Part shown: positions 1 through 7,574 of the stretch, in pieces
Position numbering within the stretch: the first letter of the stretch is position 1
Layout: the number at the start of each line of letters is the position of its first letter
DNA from: Pseudarthrobacter siccitolerans
GTDB lineage: Bacteria > Actinomycetota > Actinomycetes > Actinomycetales > Micrococcaceae
Assembly: GCF_001046895.1 (NCBI RefSeq)
Contig: NZ_CAQI01000034.1
Span: 1-36,537 of the forward strand
Direction: 5' to 3'
Length of the DNA: 36,537 bases
Position numbers and translations under genes: made by a program
Notes under the pieces: generated by a model
What the model saw: only the letters and a program-made list of their open reading frames with translations
Database searches by the model: none
What the model was told of the DNA's origin: nothing

Positions 1-224
1 GGATGCCTGGGGAGCCGGCGTCATCGATTGGCCAGTTCCACGGCCCTAATGTAACGTTTAGGTCACTGGTTGGCGCACACGCCGTGGGGGGCATTCTGAA
101 TGCACGTTCGTGTGATAAGTCCCAGGCCTCGCGCCTTGCGTTTCCGCAGACCGTGACCATTCCGGGTGGGTGACCTCCGCGTCGCTGCCCCGTTCCGCAC
201 TCCCATGAAGAGGCTTAGTTTTCC
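1..224 (+). promoter_or_regulatory. Upstream region of the lipoprotein gene with inverted repeats
   Basis: No credible gene is visible here. Two inverted repeats stand out. One is CCTAA-N8-TTAGG at about 46-63, with AACGTT at its centre. The other is GCATTC-t-GAATGC at 91-103, nested between CACAC (76-80) and GTGTG (110-114). They lie 110-180 bases before the start at 225 and could be regulator sites. I cannot name a regulator. The nearest purine-rich ribosome-binding candidate is GAAGAGG, about 11 bases before the ATG, so the spacing is slightly long. Confidence 0.35.
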
Positions 225-1163
225 ATGCGCAGAAATAGTCTGCTGGCTGCCGGCATGCTCTCGGTTCTACTCGCCACCTCGGCGTGTGGCGCCGTGACCG
301 GCTCCCCAAACTCATCCGCACAATCTTCGGACTCGGCCCTTGCCGGCATTGAAGCCAGCGCCAACGACACCTCATCCGCCGAGGTAGGCGCCTCCCAGCG
401 CGCCGCCGCCGAGAGGGCTGTCAAGGCCGCCGAAGCCAAGAAAGCTGAAGCTGCTGCCGCGGCTGAAAAGGCTGCGGCAGCCGCTGCCGCCGAGAAGGCC
501 GCCGCCGAGAAGGCAAAGGCTGACGCTGCTGCACAGGCGGCGCCCGCCAGCCCGGCGCCCGCTGCCCTTCCCGCCAACATCGCCGCCGCTGCAGTGGCTC
601 CGGCGCCGAAGGCCGCTGCTCCGGCCCCCGCGCCCGTCCTGCCGCAGGCGACGAACGAGCAGATCGTCACCACCACGTACACCACGGCCTACACCTGGTA
701 CGACAACACCCCGGCAGGCTCGGCGGCGATCAGCCACCCTGTCCTGCACCAGACTGCCGGCGGCACGGGCACCTTTGACGACCCCATCACCATTGCCGTG
801 GGCCACTCCCTCGCTACCGGAGAGGACGTGCTCGACTTCCCCGCCGGCACGAAGATCTACCTTCCGGACGTCCGCCGCTACTTCATCGTCGAGGACACCT
901 GCGGCGACGGCGATGAGCCCCAGGGTGGACCCTGCCACCAGGGCGTGAACGCCAACGGAACCAACTCCACCATCTGGATCGACATGTGGATCGGCGGCCA
1001 GAGCATGAGTGCCTCCGGCGCCAACGAATGCGCCAGCAGGGTGACCAACGTCAACACCGCCGTCTTCAACCCGGCCAGCAACTACGTTGTGGCCCCGGGG
1101 GCAGGAGTCATCCACGACGGCAAATGCGATGCCGGCTATGGCAACGCACTTGTGAAGCAGTAA
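225..1163 (+). CDS. Secreted Ala-rich lipoprotein with C-terminal 3D/RlpA-like domain
   Basis: 312 aa, probably exported and anchored outside the membrane. Residues 1-20 are a short signal peptide with two Arg, and Cys21 (ATSAC) is a probable lipobox cysteine, although Thr at -3 is not typical. Residues about 60-115 are Ala/Lys/Glu repeats predicted to form a long helix or coiled-coil spacer, followed by a Pro/Ala-rich wall-spanning stretch to about 145. The C-terminal 160 residues contain GTKIYLP, FIVEDT and IDMWIG in the order seen in the 3D/RlpA double-psi beta-barrel of peptidoglycan-active proteins. Four Cys in this part could form two disulfides. The gene stands alone and ends at a strong hairpin. 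Wall binding or lysis is inferred; a plain wall-structural role is possible. Confidence 0.7.
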   Translation: MRRNSLLAAGMLSVLLATSACGAVTGSPNSSAQSSDSALAGIEASANDTSSAEVGASQRAAAERAVKAAEAKKAEAAAAAEKAAAAAAAEKAAAEKAKADAAAQAAPASPAPAALPANIAAAAVAPAPKAAAPAPAPVLPQATNEQIVTTTYTTAYTWYDNTPAGSAAISHPVLHQTAGGTGTFDDPITIAVGHSLATGEDVLDFPAGTKIYLPDVRRYFIVEDTCGDGDEPQGGPCHQGVNANGTNSTIWIDMWIGGQSMSASGANECASRVTNVNTAVFNPASNYVVAPGAGVIHDGKCDAGYGNALVKQ

Positions 1164-1205
1164 CCACAACAAGACTGGGCCGCCGGATCCAACCGGAGGC
1201 CACCC

Positions 1206-1239
1206 AACGGGGGCCGGCAAAACTCTGCCGGCCCCCGTT
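1206..1239 (+). terminator. Perfect 14-bp GC-rich hairpin terminator
   Basis: Arms 1206-1219 and 1226-1239 (AACGGGGGCCGGCA and its exact complement) enclose a 6-base loop, 43 bases after the lipoprotein stop codon. There is no clear U-tract after it, as is common for actinobacterial intrinsic terminators. Confidence 0.75.
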
Positions 1240-1306
1240 CCTGTCCCGGCGTGACAAGCACCCCGTTTGGCCGTAGCTTTGCGGCAACTGACGGATGGGG
1301 AAACGT

Positions 1307-2128
1307 ATGGGCTTTCTTGACGAAATCATGGTTCCGTTCAGGTGGCTTGTGTCCGCGATCATGGTTGGTTTCCATGACGGGCTCAGCGGGGCCGGTATGC
1401 CGGCCGCAAGCGGCTGGACGTGGACGCTGTCCATCATCGGGCTAGTACTGGTCATCCGCGCCGCCCTGATTCCCGTGTTCCTGCAGCAGGTGAAGGCCCA
1501 GCGCCGGATGCGGCTCCTGCAGCCGGACCTGATGAAGCTGCAGAAAAAATACCAGGGCAAAAGTGACGCCGCCTCCCGCCAGGCGATGGCCCAGGAGCAG
1601 ATGGAATTGTACAAAAAGCACGGCACCAACCCCTTTTCGGCGTGCCTGCCCATGCTGATCCAGGTGCCGTTCTTCCTTGCCCTGTTCCAGGTCCTGTCCG
1701 GCATCAGCGCACTGGCCCGCCAGGACCAGGGGATCGGTGCCATGAGCCGCGACCAGGTGGTGCAGTTCGACCAGTCCGGCATCTTCGGCGCCCCGCTCAC
1801 CGCAGCAGTGCTGCACGGCGGCGGCAACCAGACTGCGGTCGTTGTGCTGACGGTCCTGATGATCCTTGCCATGACCGCGGCGCAGTTCGTCACGCAAAAG
1901 CTGATCCTCGCGCGGACCGCGACCTCCGGCGCCCCGGAAGCGCCCTTTATGCGGCAGCAAAAGATCCTGCTCTACAGCCTGCCGCTGGTGTTCGGCCTGG
2001 GCGGGATCCTGTTTCCCATCGGCGTCCTGGTCTACTGGACGGTGACCAATATCTGGACCATGGCCCAGCAGTTCTTCGTCCGGGACCGGCAGCCCGCCGG
2101 CGGTGGGGGCCGGCCGGACGCGGCGTAG
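1307..2128 (+). CDS. yidC: YidC/Oxa1-family membrane protein insertase, short paralog
   Basis: 273 aa. It inserts proteins into the cytoplasmic membrane, alone or with SecYEG. I chose the ATG at 1307 over the one at 1295 because a GGGG stretch lies about 6 bases upstream and MGFLDEIMVPFRW is the usual N-terminus of Gram-positive YidC proteins. Visible features are a first membrane segment, the groove arginine (VLVIRAALIPV, Arg51), the charged cytoplasmic hairpin (QQVKAQRRMRLLQPDL) and then the core LPMLIQVPFFLALFQVL and two to three further membrane segments. It is not next to rpmH/rnpA, so it is probably a second YidC copy. The short C-terminal tail has few basic residues, which argues against strong ribosome binding. 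Confidence 0.92.
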   Translation: MGFLDEIMVPFRWLVSAIMVGFHDGLSGAGMPAASGWTWTLSIIGLVLVIRAALIPVFLQQVKAQRRMRLLQPDLMKLQKKYQGKSDAASRQAMAQEQMELYKKHGTNPFSACLPMLIQVPFFLALFQVLSGISALARQDQGIGAMSRDQVVQFDQSGIFGAPLTAAVLHGGGNQTAVVVLTVLMILAMTAAQFVTQKLILARTATSGAPEAPFMRQQKILLYSLPLVFGLGGILFPIGVLVYWTVTNIWTMAQQFFVRDRQPAGGGGRPDAA

Positions 2129-2176
2129 GGAAGTCCTGCCCTTACGCAAACCCACCCGCACGGGCAGAATGGGCCG

Positions 2177-2734
2177 ATGGGCCATCTCATCTACACCGGC
2201 ATCACTTCCTTGGACGGCTACCTCGCAGACAGCCAGGGCAACTTCGACTGGAGCGCGCCGGACGAAGAGGTCCACGCCTTCGTGAACGACCTGGAGCGCG
2301 ACGCCGGCACGTACCTTTTCGGGCGGCGGATGTACGAGGTCATGTCAGTGTGGGAAACGATGGGCGGGGCCGACGATCCGCCGGTCATCCAGGACTTCGC
2401 CCGGATCTGGCGAGGGGCAGACAAAGTTGTCTACTCCTCCTCGCTCACCGCCGCCGCCACCGCACGGACCCGGGTGGAACGGAGCTTCAACCCCGAAGCC
2501 GTGCGGGAGTTGAAGGCCGGCACGGAGAGCAGCATCGGCATCGGCGGGGCCACCCTGGCGGCGGCTGCGCTCCGTGCCGGGCTCGTGGACGAATGCCGGA
2601 TCTTCCTTAACCCGGTGGCGGTAGGAGGCGGCCTGCGGTTCCTGCCCGACGGACTGGGCCTGCGTCTTGTTCTCCTTGACGAGCGCCGCTTCAGCAACGG
2701 CGTGGTGTACCTCCGCTACCGCTGCCTTGCATAA
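2177..2734 (+). CDS. RibD C-terminal/dihydrofolate-reductase-like protein
   Basis: 185 aa. The N-terminus (HLIYTGITSLDGYLAD) and the C-terminal strand (FSNGVVYLRYR) match the small DHFR-fold family related to the RibD reductase domain (YwjB/YyaP type), which are NAD(P)H-dependent enzymes of mostly unknown substrate. The central GIGGATLAAAALRAGLVDE is the nucleotide-binding region, and the following LNPVAVGGGLRFLP closes the fold. The gene is short-spaced to the next one (16 bases), suggesting co-transcription. It is not the metabolic DHFR, which is encoded at 17664-18248. Substrate unknown. Confidence 0.85.
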   Translation: MGHLIYTGITSLDGYLADSQGNFDWSAPDEEVHAFVNDLERDAGTYLFGRRMYEVMSVWETMGGADDPPVIQDFARIWRGADKVVYSSSLTAAATARTRVERSFNPEAVRELKAGTESSIGIGGATLAAAALRAGLVDECRIFLNPVAVGGGLRFLPDGLGLRLVLLDERRFSNGVVYLRYRCLA

Positions 2735-2750
2735 GGGGCAGAATGGGGCC

Positions 2751-3401
2751 ATGACCCGAATCGCAATCATCGGCGGCCACGGAAAAGTGGCCCTCCACCT
2801 GTCCGCCCTGCTCACGGCGGAAGGCCACGCCGTCACCTCGTTCATCCGCAACCCGGACCATGCCGCCGATGTCGCGGAAACCGGCGCCACGCCGTCGGTC
2901 CTTGACGTAGAGAATTCGACGACGGCGGCCATCGCCGGGGCGCTGCAGGGCCACGACGCCGTGGTGTGGTCTGCGGGCGCGGGCGGCGGAAACCCGGACC
3001 GGACGTACGCGGTGGACCGGGAGGCGGCCATCCGCTCCATGGACGCAGCAGCCCAGGCAGCAGTCAGCCGCTACGTGATGGTCTCCTACCTGGGCGCCCG
3101 CAAGGATCACGGGGTGCCGTCGGACCATGGCTTCTTTGCCTACGCCGAGGCCAAAGCAGCGGCTGACGAATACCTGCGGGGGACTGGCCTTGCCTGGACC
3201 ATCCTCGGCCCAGGAGCCTTGACGGACAAGCCGGGAACCGGCCGGATCGACGTCAATCCCTCCCGGGAGGGCGGAACCGAAACCTCGCGGAGCAATGCCG
3301 CCAGCGTTGCCGCCGCCGTCCTTGACCTTCCGGAGACGGCCGGCAGGACCATCGAATTTTGTGACGGAACCCTGCCCATCGCCGCAGCCTTGGAGCCGTA
3401 G
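2751..3401 (+). CDS. NAD(P)-binding SDR-family oxidoreductase (NmrA/YwnB-like)
   Basis: 216 aa. The start at 2751 is chosen because the Rossmann strand and GxxGxxxxxL loop (IAIIGGHGKVALHLSALL) follow at once. The frame upstream of it is open but overlaps the previous gene. A YxxxK pair (YAEAKAAAD, near residue 130-135) and the later TILGPGALTD fit atypical or extended SDR proteins that act on small substrates or serve as redox sensors. It probably shares a transcript with the DHFR-like gene upstream. The stop codon lies inside a small hairpin shared with the convergent ROK gene. Substrate unknown. Confidence 0.85.
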   Translation: MTRIAIIGGHGKVALHLSALLTAEGHAVTSFIRNPDHAADVAETGATPSVLDVENSTTAAIAGALQGHDAVVWSAGAGGGNPDRTYAVDREAAIRSMDAAAQAAVSRYVMVSYLGARKDHGVPSDHGFFAYAEAKAAADEYLRGTGLAWTILGPGALTDKPGTGRIDVNPSREGGTETSRSNAASVAAAVLDLPETAGRTIEFCDGTLPIAAALEP

Positions 3402-3413
3402 CCCGGACTACGG
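3396..3413. terminator. Short bidirectional hairpin containing both convergent stop codons
   Basis: CCGTAG (3396-3401), loop CCCGGA, CTACGG (3408-3413) is a perfect 6-bp stem. The TAG of the SDR gene is in the left arm and the TAG of the ROK gene, on the other strand, is in the right arm. The convergent genes are only 6 bases apart, so this is the only available terminator between them. It is weak by length. Confidence 0.4.
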
Positions 3414-4610
3414 AAGCGGGGCCAGTTCCAGGTCCAGGGAGTTTTTCTCCACATAGTCCAGTGCCGCGCGGACTGCGCCCACCGTCACCATCGCATCACC
3501 AAGGGGGGAGACGGCAATCCGCGGGGGAGTTGCCGTGTAGTCCGGCAGGCGGGCCGTGATCGGTTCCAGAAGCACCCCCGCGGAGTTGGCCACGGCACCG
3601 CCAATGACCACAAGCTCCGGGTTGTACATGGTGGCAACAGTTCCGATCACCCGCGCCATCCGGTCCGCCAGCCGTGCCAGGATGTCCTGCGCCACGGCAT
3701 CCCCCTCAGCTGCCGCGGCGAAGACATCCTCCGCCTCGGCACCCGTGCCGGCCAGGGCACGCAGGGATGTCTCGGCATCCCGGGCAACGGCCTCCGCCGC
3801 CCAGGTCCGGGCGAGATGGGCAATGCCGTAGGTGTCGCCCACCCCTTGGACCAGGTCCAGGAAGGCAAGCTCGCCGGCGCTGCCCCGGCTGCCGTGCAGC
3901 AGCCGCCCGCCGTCGATGACGCCGGAACCGAGCCGCTCACTGGCAAGGATGACCACCACATCGTCCACGCCCGCAGCAGCGCCCAGCCAACGGTCCCCGA
4001 GCGCCGCGAGGTTCGCGTCGTTTTCCAGCAGCACCGTCCAGCCGCGCAGCTCCTTCAAGGACGCGCGCAGGTCGATGTCGAACAGGCCCCAGAATTCCTG
4101 CGTTGCGAGCACGTCACCCCGCCGGTCCACGGGAGCGGCAACGCCGGCGCAGGCAGCAAGGACCTGGTCCGGCCGGGCAGCGGCCTCCTCCAGTGCGGTC
4201 ATGGCCAGTTCGTCGATGAACCTGATGCGCTGCTCCGCTGTCAGGTCGGCGACATCAAAGGGAAGGCTGGATTTCGCCAGGGTGTCACCGCGCAGGTCCG
4301 AGACCACCACCGTGACCTTGAAGTAGCCGATGTCCAGGCCAAGGACCACGCCGGCCCGTGCGTTGAGTTCAAACCTCCGGGCCGGGCGGCCCTTCTGGTA
4401 ATCACCAAAAGCCCGCTGGTTTTCCAGCTCCCGGATCCACCGCCGGTCCTTCAGGTCCTCGCACACCGCGATGGCAGTTGCCCGGGTCAGGCCGGTCGCT
4501 TCCATAACCTCCGTGACCGTCACCGCAGCCGAGAGCCGCATGAATTCCAGCACGGCGCCCGCACTGACCCGCCTGAGGAGGCTGGGAGTGGCAAGAGGCA
4601 CTTCGGGCAT
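3408..4610 (-). CDS. ROK-family transcriptional repressor
   Basis: 400 aa. The ATG at 4610 (MPEVPLATPSLLRRV) has AAAGG about 8 bases upstream. A longer frame starts with TTG at 4670 but would run through the promoter. An N-terminal winged helix (about 10-75, VTVTEVMEATGLTRATAIAV) precedes an actin-fold sugar-kinase-like domain with GVVLGLDIG, ENDANLAALG and VVIGGAVANSAG. The usual ROK zinc site CxCGxxGCxE and the sugar-binding His of ExGH are absent: the segment reads GSAGELAFLDLVQGVG. It is divergent from a GH13 alpha-glucosidase, so it most likely represses that gene in response to an alpha-glucoside or a metabolite. The ligand is not predictable with the ExGH histidine missing. Confidence 0.9.
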   Translation of the reverse strand: MPEVPLATPSLLRRVSAGAVLEFMRLSAAVTVTEVMEATGLTRATAIAVCEDLKDRRWIRELENQRAFGDYQKGRPARRFELNARAGVVLGLDIGYFKVTVVVSDLRGDTLAKSSLPFDVADLTAEQRIRFIDELAMTALEEAAARPDQVLAACAGVAAPVDRRGDVLATQEFWGLFDIDLRASLKELRGWTVLLENDANLAALGDRWLGAAAGVDDVVVILASERLGSGVIDGGRLLHGSRGSAGELAFLDLVQGVGDTYGIAHLARTWAAEAVARDAETSLRALAGTGAEAEDVFAAAAEGDAVAQDILARLADRMARVIGTVATMYNPELVVIGGAVANSAGVLLEPITARLPDYTATPPRIAVSPLGDAMVTVGAVRAALDYVEKNSLDLELAPLP

Positions 4611-4639
4611 GCTGTTGACCTTTCCGCGGACTGCACCAG

Positions 4640-4680
4640 ATAATACTTGAGGAAGTAAATTTAGATTCAAAATAAATATA
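4640..4680. promoter_or_regulatory. Overlapping divergent promoters and candidate ROK operator
   Basis: This AT-rich island sits in very GC-rich DNA. TACTT-GAGG-AAGTA at 4644-4657 is a perfect inverted repeat. On the minus strand TTGAAT (4670-4665) and TATTAT (4645-4640) could be the -35 and -10 of the ROK gene. On the plus strand TTGAGG (4648-4653) and TAAATA (4673-4678) could serve the glucosidase. Both spacers are about 19 bases. A repressor bound at the inverted repeat would cover both promoters. Confidence 0.55.
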
Positions 4681-4707
4681 CGCCGACAAGAAGAAAAGGA
4701 TCACCCC

Positions 4708-6420
4708 TTGTCCACCACTGCCACCTTGGCAACCCTGTCCGATTCCGACCGTTTGGCCGATCCGAACTGGTGGCGCCAGGCCGCCGTCTACCAGATCTAT
4801 CCACGCAGCTTCGCCGACTCCAACGGTGACGGCATCGGCGACCTCCGGGGCATCACCGCCAAGGTTCCGTACCTGAAGTCGCTGGGGATCGACGCCGTCT
4901 GGCTGAGCCCGTTCTACCCCTCGGCGCTCGCTGACGGCGGCTACGACGTGGACGACTACCGCGATGTGGACCCCAAGCTGGGAACCCTGGCGGACTTCGA
5001 TCAGATGGCCAAGGCGCTCCACGAAGCCGGCATCAAGCTGATCGCGGACATCGTGCCCAACCACTCCTCGAACCGGCACCAGTGGTTCCAGGAAGCGCTC
5101 GCCTCGCCCAAGGGCTCACCCGCCCGGGACCGTTACATCTTCCGCGACGGCAAAGGCCCCAACGGCGAGTTCCCGCCGTCGGACTGGGACTCCGTGTTCG
5201 GCGGTCCGGCCTGGGAGCGCATCACGGAACCGGACGGCACCCCCGGCCAGTGGTACATGCACATCTTCGCCAAGGAGCAGCCGGACCTGAACTGGTCCAA
5301 CCGGGAAATCCGCGAGGACTTCCTCAAGACGCTGCGCTTCTGGTCTGACCGCGGCGTTGACGGCTTCCGCGTGGACGTGGCCCACGCGCTCACCAAGGAC
5401 CTTACCGAACCGCTGCTGTCCAAGCTGGAACTGAGCGCGGCCAACACCGGTGTGGACGGCTTCGACGACGGTTCCCACCCCTTCTGGGACCGCGACGAAG
5501 TCCACGAGATCTACGCCGAATGGCGCGAGGTGTTCAACGAGTACAACCCGCCGCGGACCGCCGTCGCCGAAGCGTGGGTCCACGCCACCCGCCGGGCCCG
5601 CTACGCCAGCCCGCAGGGGCTTGGCCAGGCCTTCAACTTCGACCTCCTGCAGGCCGACTTCGACGCTGCCGAGTACAAGGAGATCATCACCCGCAACCTC
5701 GCCGAGGCCGCCGCCACCGGCGCCTCCTCCACCTGGGTCTTCTCCAACCACGACGTGGTCCGCCACGCCACCCGCTACGGACTGCCCCAGGTTTCCAAGG
5801 GCAAAGCCGGCACCAAGGGCCAGGACGGCAAGGACTGGCTGCTCGCCGGCGGCCCCAAGGAGGAGCTGGACGTGGAGCTCGGCGAACGCCGCGCCCGCGC
5901 AGCCACCCTGCTGATGCTTGCCGTGCCGGGCTCGGCCTACCTGTACCAGGGTGAGGAACTGGGCCTCCAGGAGGTCGCCGAGATTCCCGAGTCCGAGCGC
6001 CAGGATCCCTCCTTCTTCCGCAACAAGGGGGTGGAGATCGGCCGCGACGGCTGCCGTGTCCCGCTGCCCTGGAACGTTGAGGGAACCTCCTTCGGCTTTG
6101 GCGATGGCGGCGCGCACCTGCCCCAGCCCGACTGGTTCAGCAAGTATGCAGTCGAGGCGCAGGACGGAACCCAGGGCTCCACCCTGGAGCTCTACCGCAA
6201 GGCCCTCAAGCTCCGCCGCGAACTGCAGACCGGTGAAGAGCTGGAATGGGTGGAGAACGGCAGCCCGGAGGTCCTGCACTTCCGCCGGCCCAACGGCTGG
6301 CAGTCCGTGACCAACTTCGGGGACACCGCCGTCGACCTTCCCGCCGGCGAGGTCCTGGTCAGCAGTGCGCCGCTTGAAGACGGCAAATTGCCCGCCAACA
6401 CCACGGCATGGCTGCGCTGA
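4708..6420 (+). CDS. GH13 alpha-glucosidase (oligo-1,6-glucosidase type)
   Basis: 570 aa, presumably cytoplasmic: no signal peptide is seen. It hydrolyses alpha-glucosidic bonds of maltose, isomaltose or related oligosaccharides. The start is TTG at 4708 with AAAAGGA seven bases upstream. GH13 regions are clear: AVYQIYPRSFADSNGDGIGD near the N-terminus, DIVPNHSS (region I), GFRVDVAH with nucleophile Asp223, AVAEAWV with acid/base Glu288 and FSNHDVVRH with Asp349. Length and order match the family. Divergent from a ROK repressor, with an aldo/keto reductase 49 bases downstream. A transglycosylating or sucrose/trehalose-linked activity cannot be excluded from motifs alone. Confidence 0.93.
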   Translation: MSTTATLATLSDSDRLADPNWWRQAAVYQIYPRSFADSNGDGIGDLRGITAKVPYLKSLGIDAVWLSPFYPSALADGGYDVDDYRDVDPKLGTLADFDQMAKALHEAGIKLIADIVPNHSSNRHQWFQEALASPKGSPARDRYIFRDGKGPNGEFPPSDWDSVFGGPAWERITEPDGTPGQWYMHIFAKEQPDLNWSNREIREDFLKTLRFWSDRGVDGFRVDVAHALTKDLTEPLLSKLELSAANTGVDGFDDGSHPFWDRDEVHEIYAEWREVFNEYNPPRTAVAEAWVHATRRARYASPQGLGQAFNFDLLQADFDAAEYKEIITRNLAEAAATGASSTWVFSNHDVVRHATRYGLPQVSKGKAGTKGQDGKDWLLAGGPKEELDVELGERRARAATLLMLAVPGSAYLYQGEELGLQEVAEIPESERQDPSFFRNKGVEIGRDGCRVPLPWNVEGTSFGFGDGGAHLPQPDWFSKYAVEAQDGTQGSTLELYRKALKLRRELQTGEELEWVENGSPEVLHFRRPNGWQSVTNFGDTAVDLPAGEVLVSSAPLEDGKLPANTTAWLR

Positions 6421-6469
6421 TGCCGCCACGCCGCAAAGGCTCGCCAAGCCGCGAACGGCGGCACGCCTG

Positions 6470-7411
6470 ATGCAGGAACTCATCTACGGGTGCATGGGCC
6501 TGGGCGGCAGCTGGTCCGACGAACCGCATTCCGGTGAGCATGTGGAGCAAGCCGCTGCCGCCGTAGAGGCTGCCCTGGATGCCGGGATCACGCTGTTTGA
6601 CCATGCGGACATCTACCGCAGCGGCAAGTCCGAGGCCGTGTTCGGCGAGGTGCTGGCTGCTACGCCCGGTCTCCGGGACCGGATCCGGCTGCAGACCAAG
6701 TGCGGCATCAGGCTGAATGAACACGGCCTGCAGACGCACTATGACCTCAGCCGGGAGGCCATCCTGGAACGGGTCAACGAAAGCCTGAAGCGGCTGCGGA
6801 CGGACTACGTGGACATCCTCCTGCTGCACCGCCCGGACCCCCTGGCGGACCCGGTGGAGGTGGCTGCCGCCGTCGGACAGCTGATGGCGGAAGGCAAGGT
6901 CCGCCAGCTGGGCGTGTCCAACATGTCCGGGGCGCAGATCGAGGCGCTGCAGGACCGGCTGGAAACTCCGGTGGTGGCCAACCAGCTGGAGATGAGCCTG
7001 CTGAAGCGGGCCTGGCTGGAAAGCCAGGTGCTGGTGAACCACGCCGAGCACCTGGACTACAGTTTCCCGCACGGCACCCTGGAGTACTGCGTCCGGAACG
7101 GCATCACCCTGCAGGCCTACGGCTCGCTCGCCCGGGGCCTTTATACGGGCGCGGACCCGGACAGCGCAACGTCCGCAGAGGGTGCCACCGCTGAACTGGT
7201 GGCGCAACTGGCGGGGGAGTACGGCAGCTCGGGGGAGTCCGTCCTGTTGGGCTGGCTGATGAAGCACCCGGCGGGCATTGCACCGGTGATCGGGACGGTT
7301 AACCCCGGCCGCATCCGGGCCTGTGCAGATGCTGCACGCGTGGCCGCAACCATGAGCCGGGCGGACTGGTACAAACTCTGGGTCACTGCCCGGGGCAGCA
7401 ACATCCCCTGA
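6470..7411 (+). CDS. Aldo/keto reductase (YdhF-like)
   Basis: 313 aa TIM-barrel NADPH-dependent oxidoreductase. The start at 6470 gives the family's first strand (LIYGCMGLGGSW). The catalytic tetrad is visible: Asp and Tyr in FDHADIYRSG, Lys in LQTKCGI and His in LLLHRPDPL. The sequence order fits the YdhF group of putative carbonyl reductases. It starts 49 bases after the glucosidase with no strong ribosome-binding site, so it may be translated from the same message; a role in sugar carbonyl reduction is only inferred from this. A strong hairpin closes the unit. Confidence 0.9.
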   Translation: MQELIYGCMGLGGSWSDEPHSGEHVEQAAAAVEAALDAGITLFDHADIYRSGKSEAVFGEVLAATPGLRDRIRLQTKCGIRLNEHGLQTHYDLSREAILERVNESLKRLRTDYVDILLLHRPDPLADPVEVAAAVGQLMAEGKVRQLGVSNMSGAQIEALQDRLETPVVANQLEMSLLKRAWLESQVLVNHAEHLDYSFPHGTLEYCVRNGITLQAYGSLARGLYTGADPDSATSAEGATAELVAQLAGEYGSSGESVLLGWLMKHPAGIAPVIGTVNPGRIRACADAARVAATMSRADWYKLWVTARGSNIP

Positions 7412-7426
7412 CCTCCCAACCGGGCG

Positions 7427-7466
7427 GCAGCAAGTGCCGTGATGCGTCCCGCACGGCACTTGCTGC
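7427..7466 (+). terminator. Perfect 15-bp hairpin after the glucosidase/reductase unit
   Basis: Arms 7427-7441 (GCAGCAAGTGCCGTG) and 7452-7466 are exact reverse complements around a 10-base loop. It lies 16 bases after the reductase stop codon and about 110 bases before the next start. No U-tract follows. The most likely role is a terminator. Confidence 0.7.
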
Positions 7467-7574
7467 TCCCTGCATCCGCAGAGGCAACAGTCATATCGCG
7501 TTTAGTTCGTATTGATCCTCGCGAGCTGGCCGTTTTCTGCCTCGTGCTGCTTCCAAGAAAGATACGGTAGATAC

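Noticed and set aside
372..1220. 282-aa frame on the minus strand opposite the lipoprotein gene
   Set aside because: It is a shadow of the Ala-rich codons of the plus-strand gene; composition is low complexity, with no recognisable motif.
4611..4670. TTG start that extends the ROK gene by 20 residues
   Set aside because: It would place the coding sequence inside the AT-rich operator; the ATG at 4610 has a good ribosome-binding site.
5116..6483. 455-aa minus-strand frame opposite the alpha-glucosidase
   Set aside because: The plus-strand gene has all GH13 catalytic residues; the antisense frame has none of a known family.
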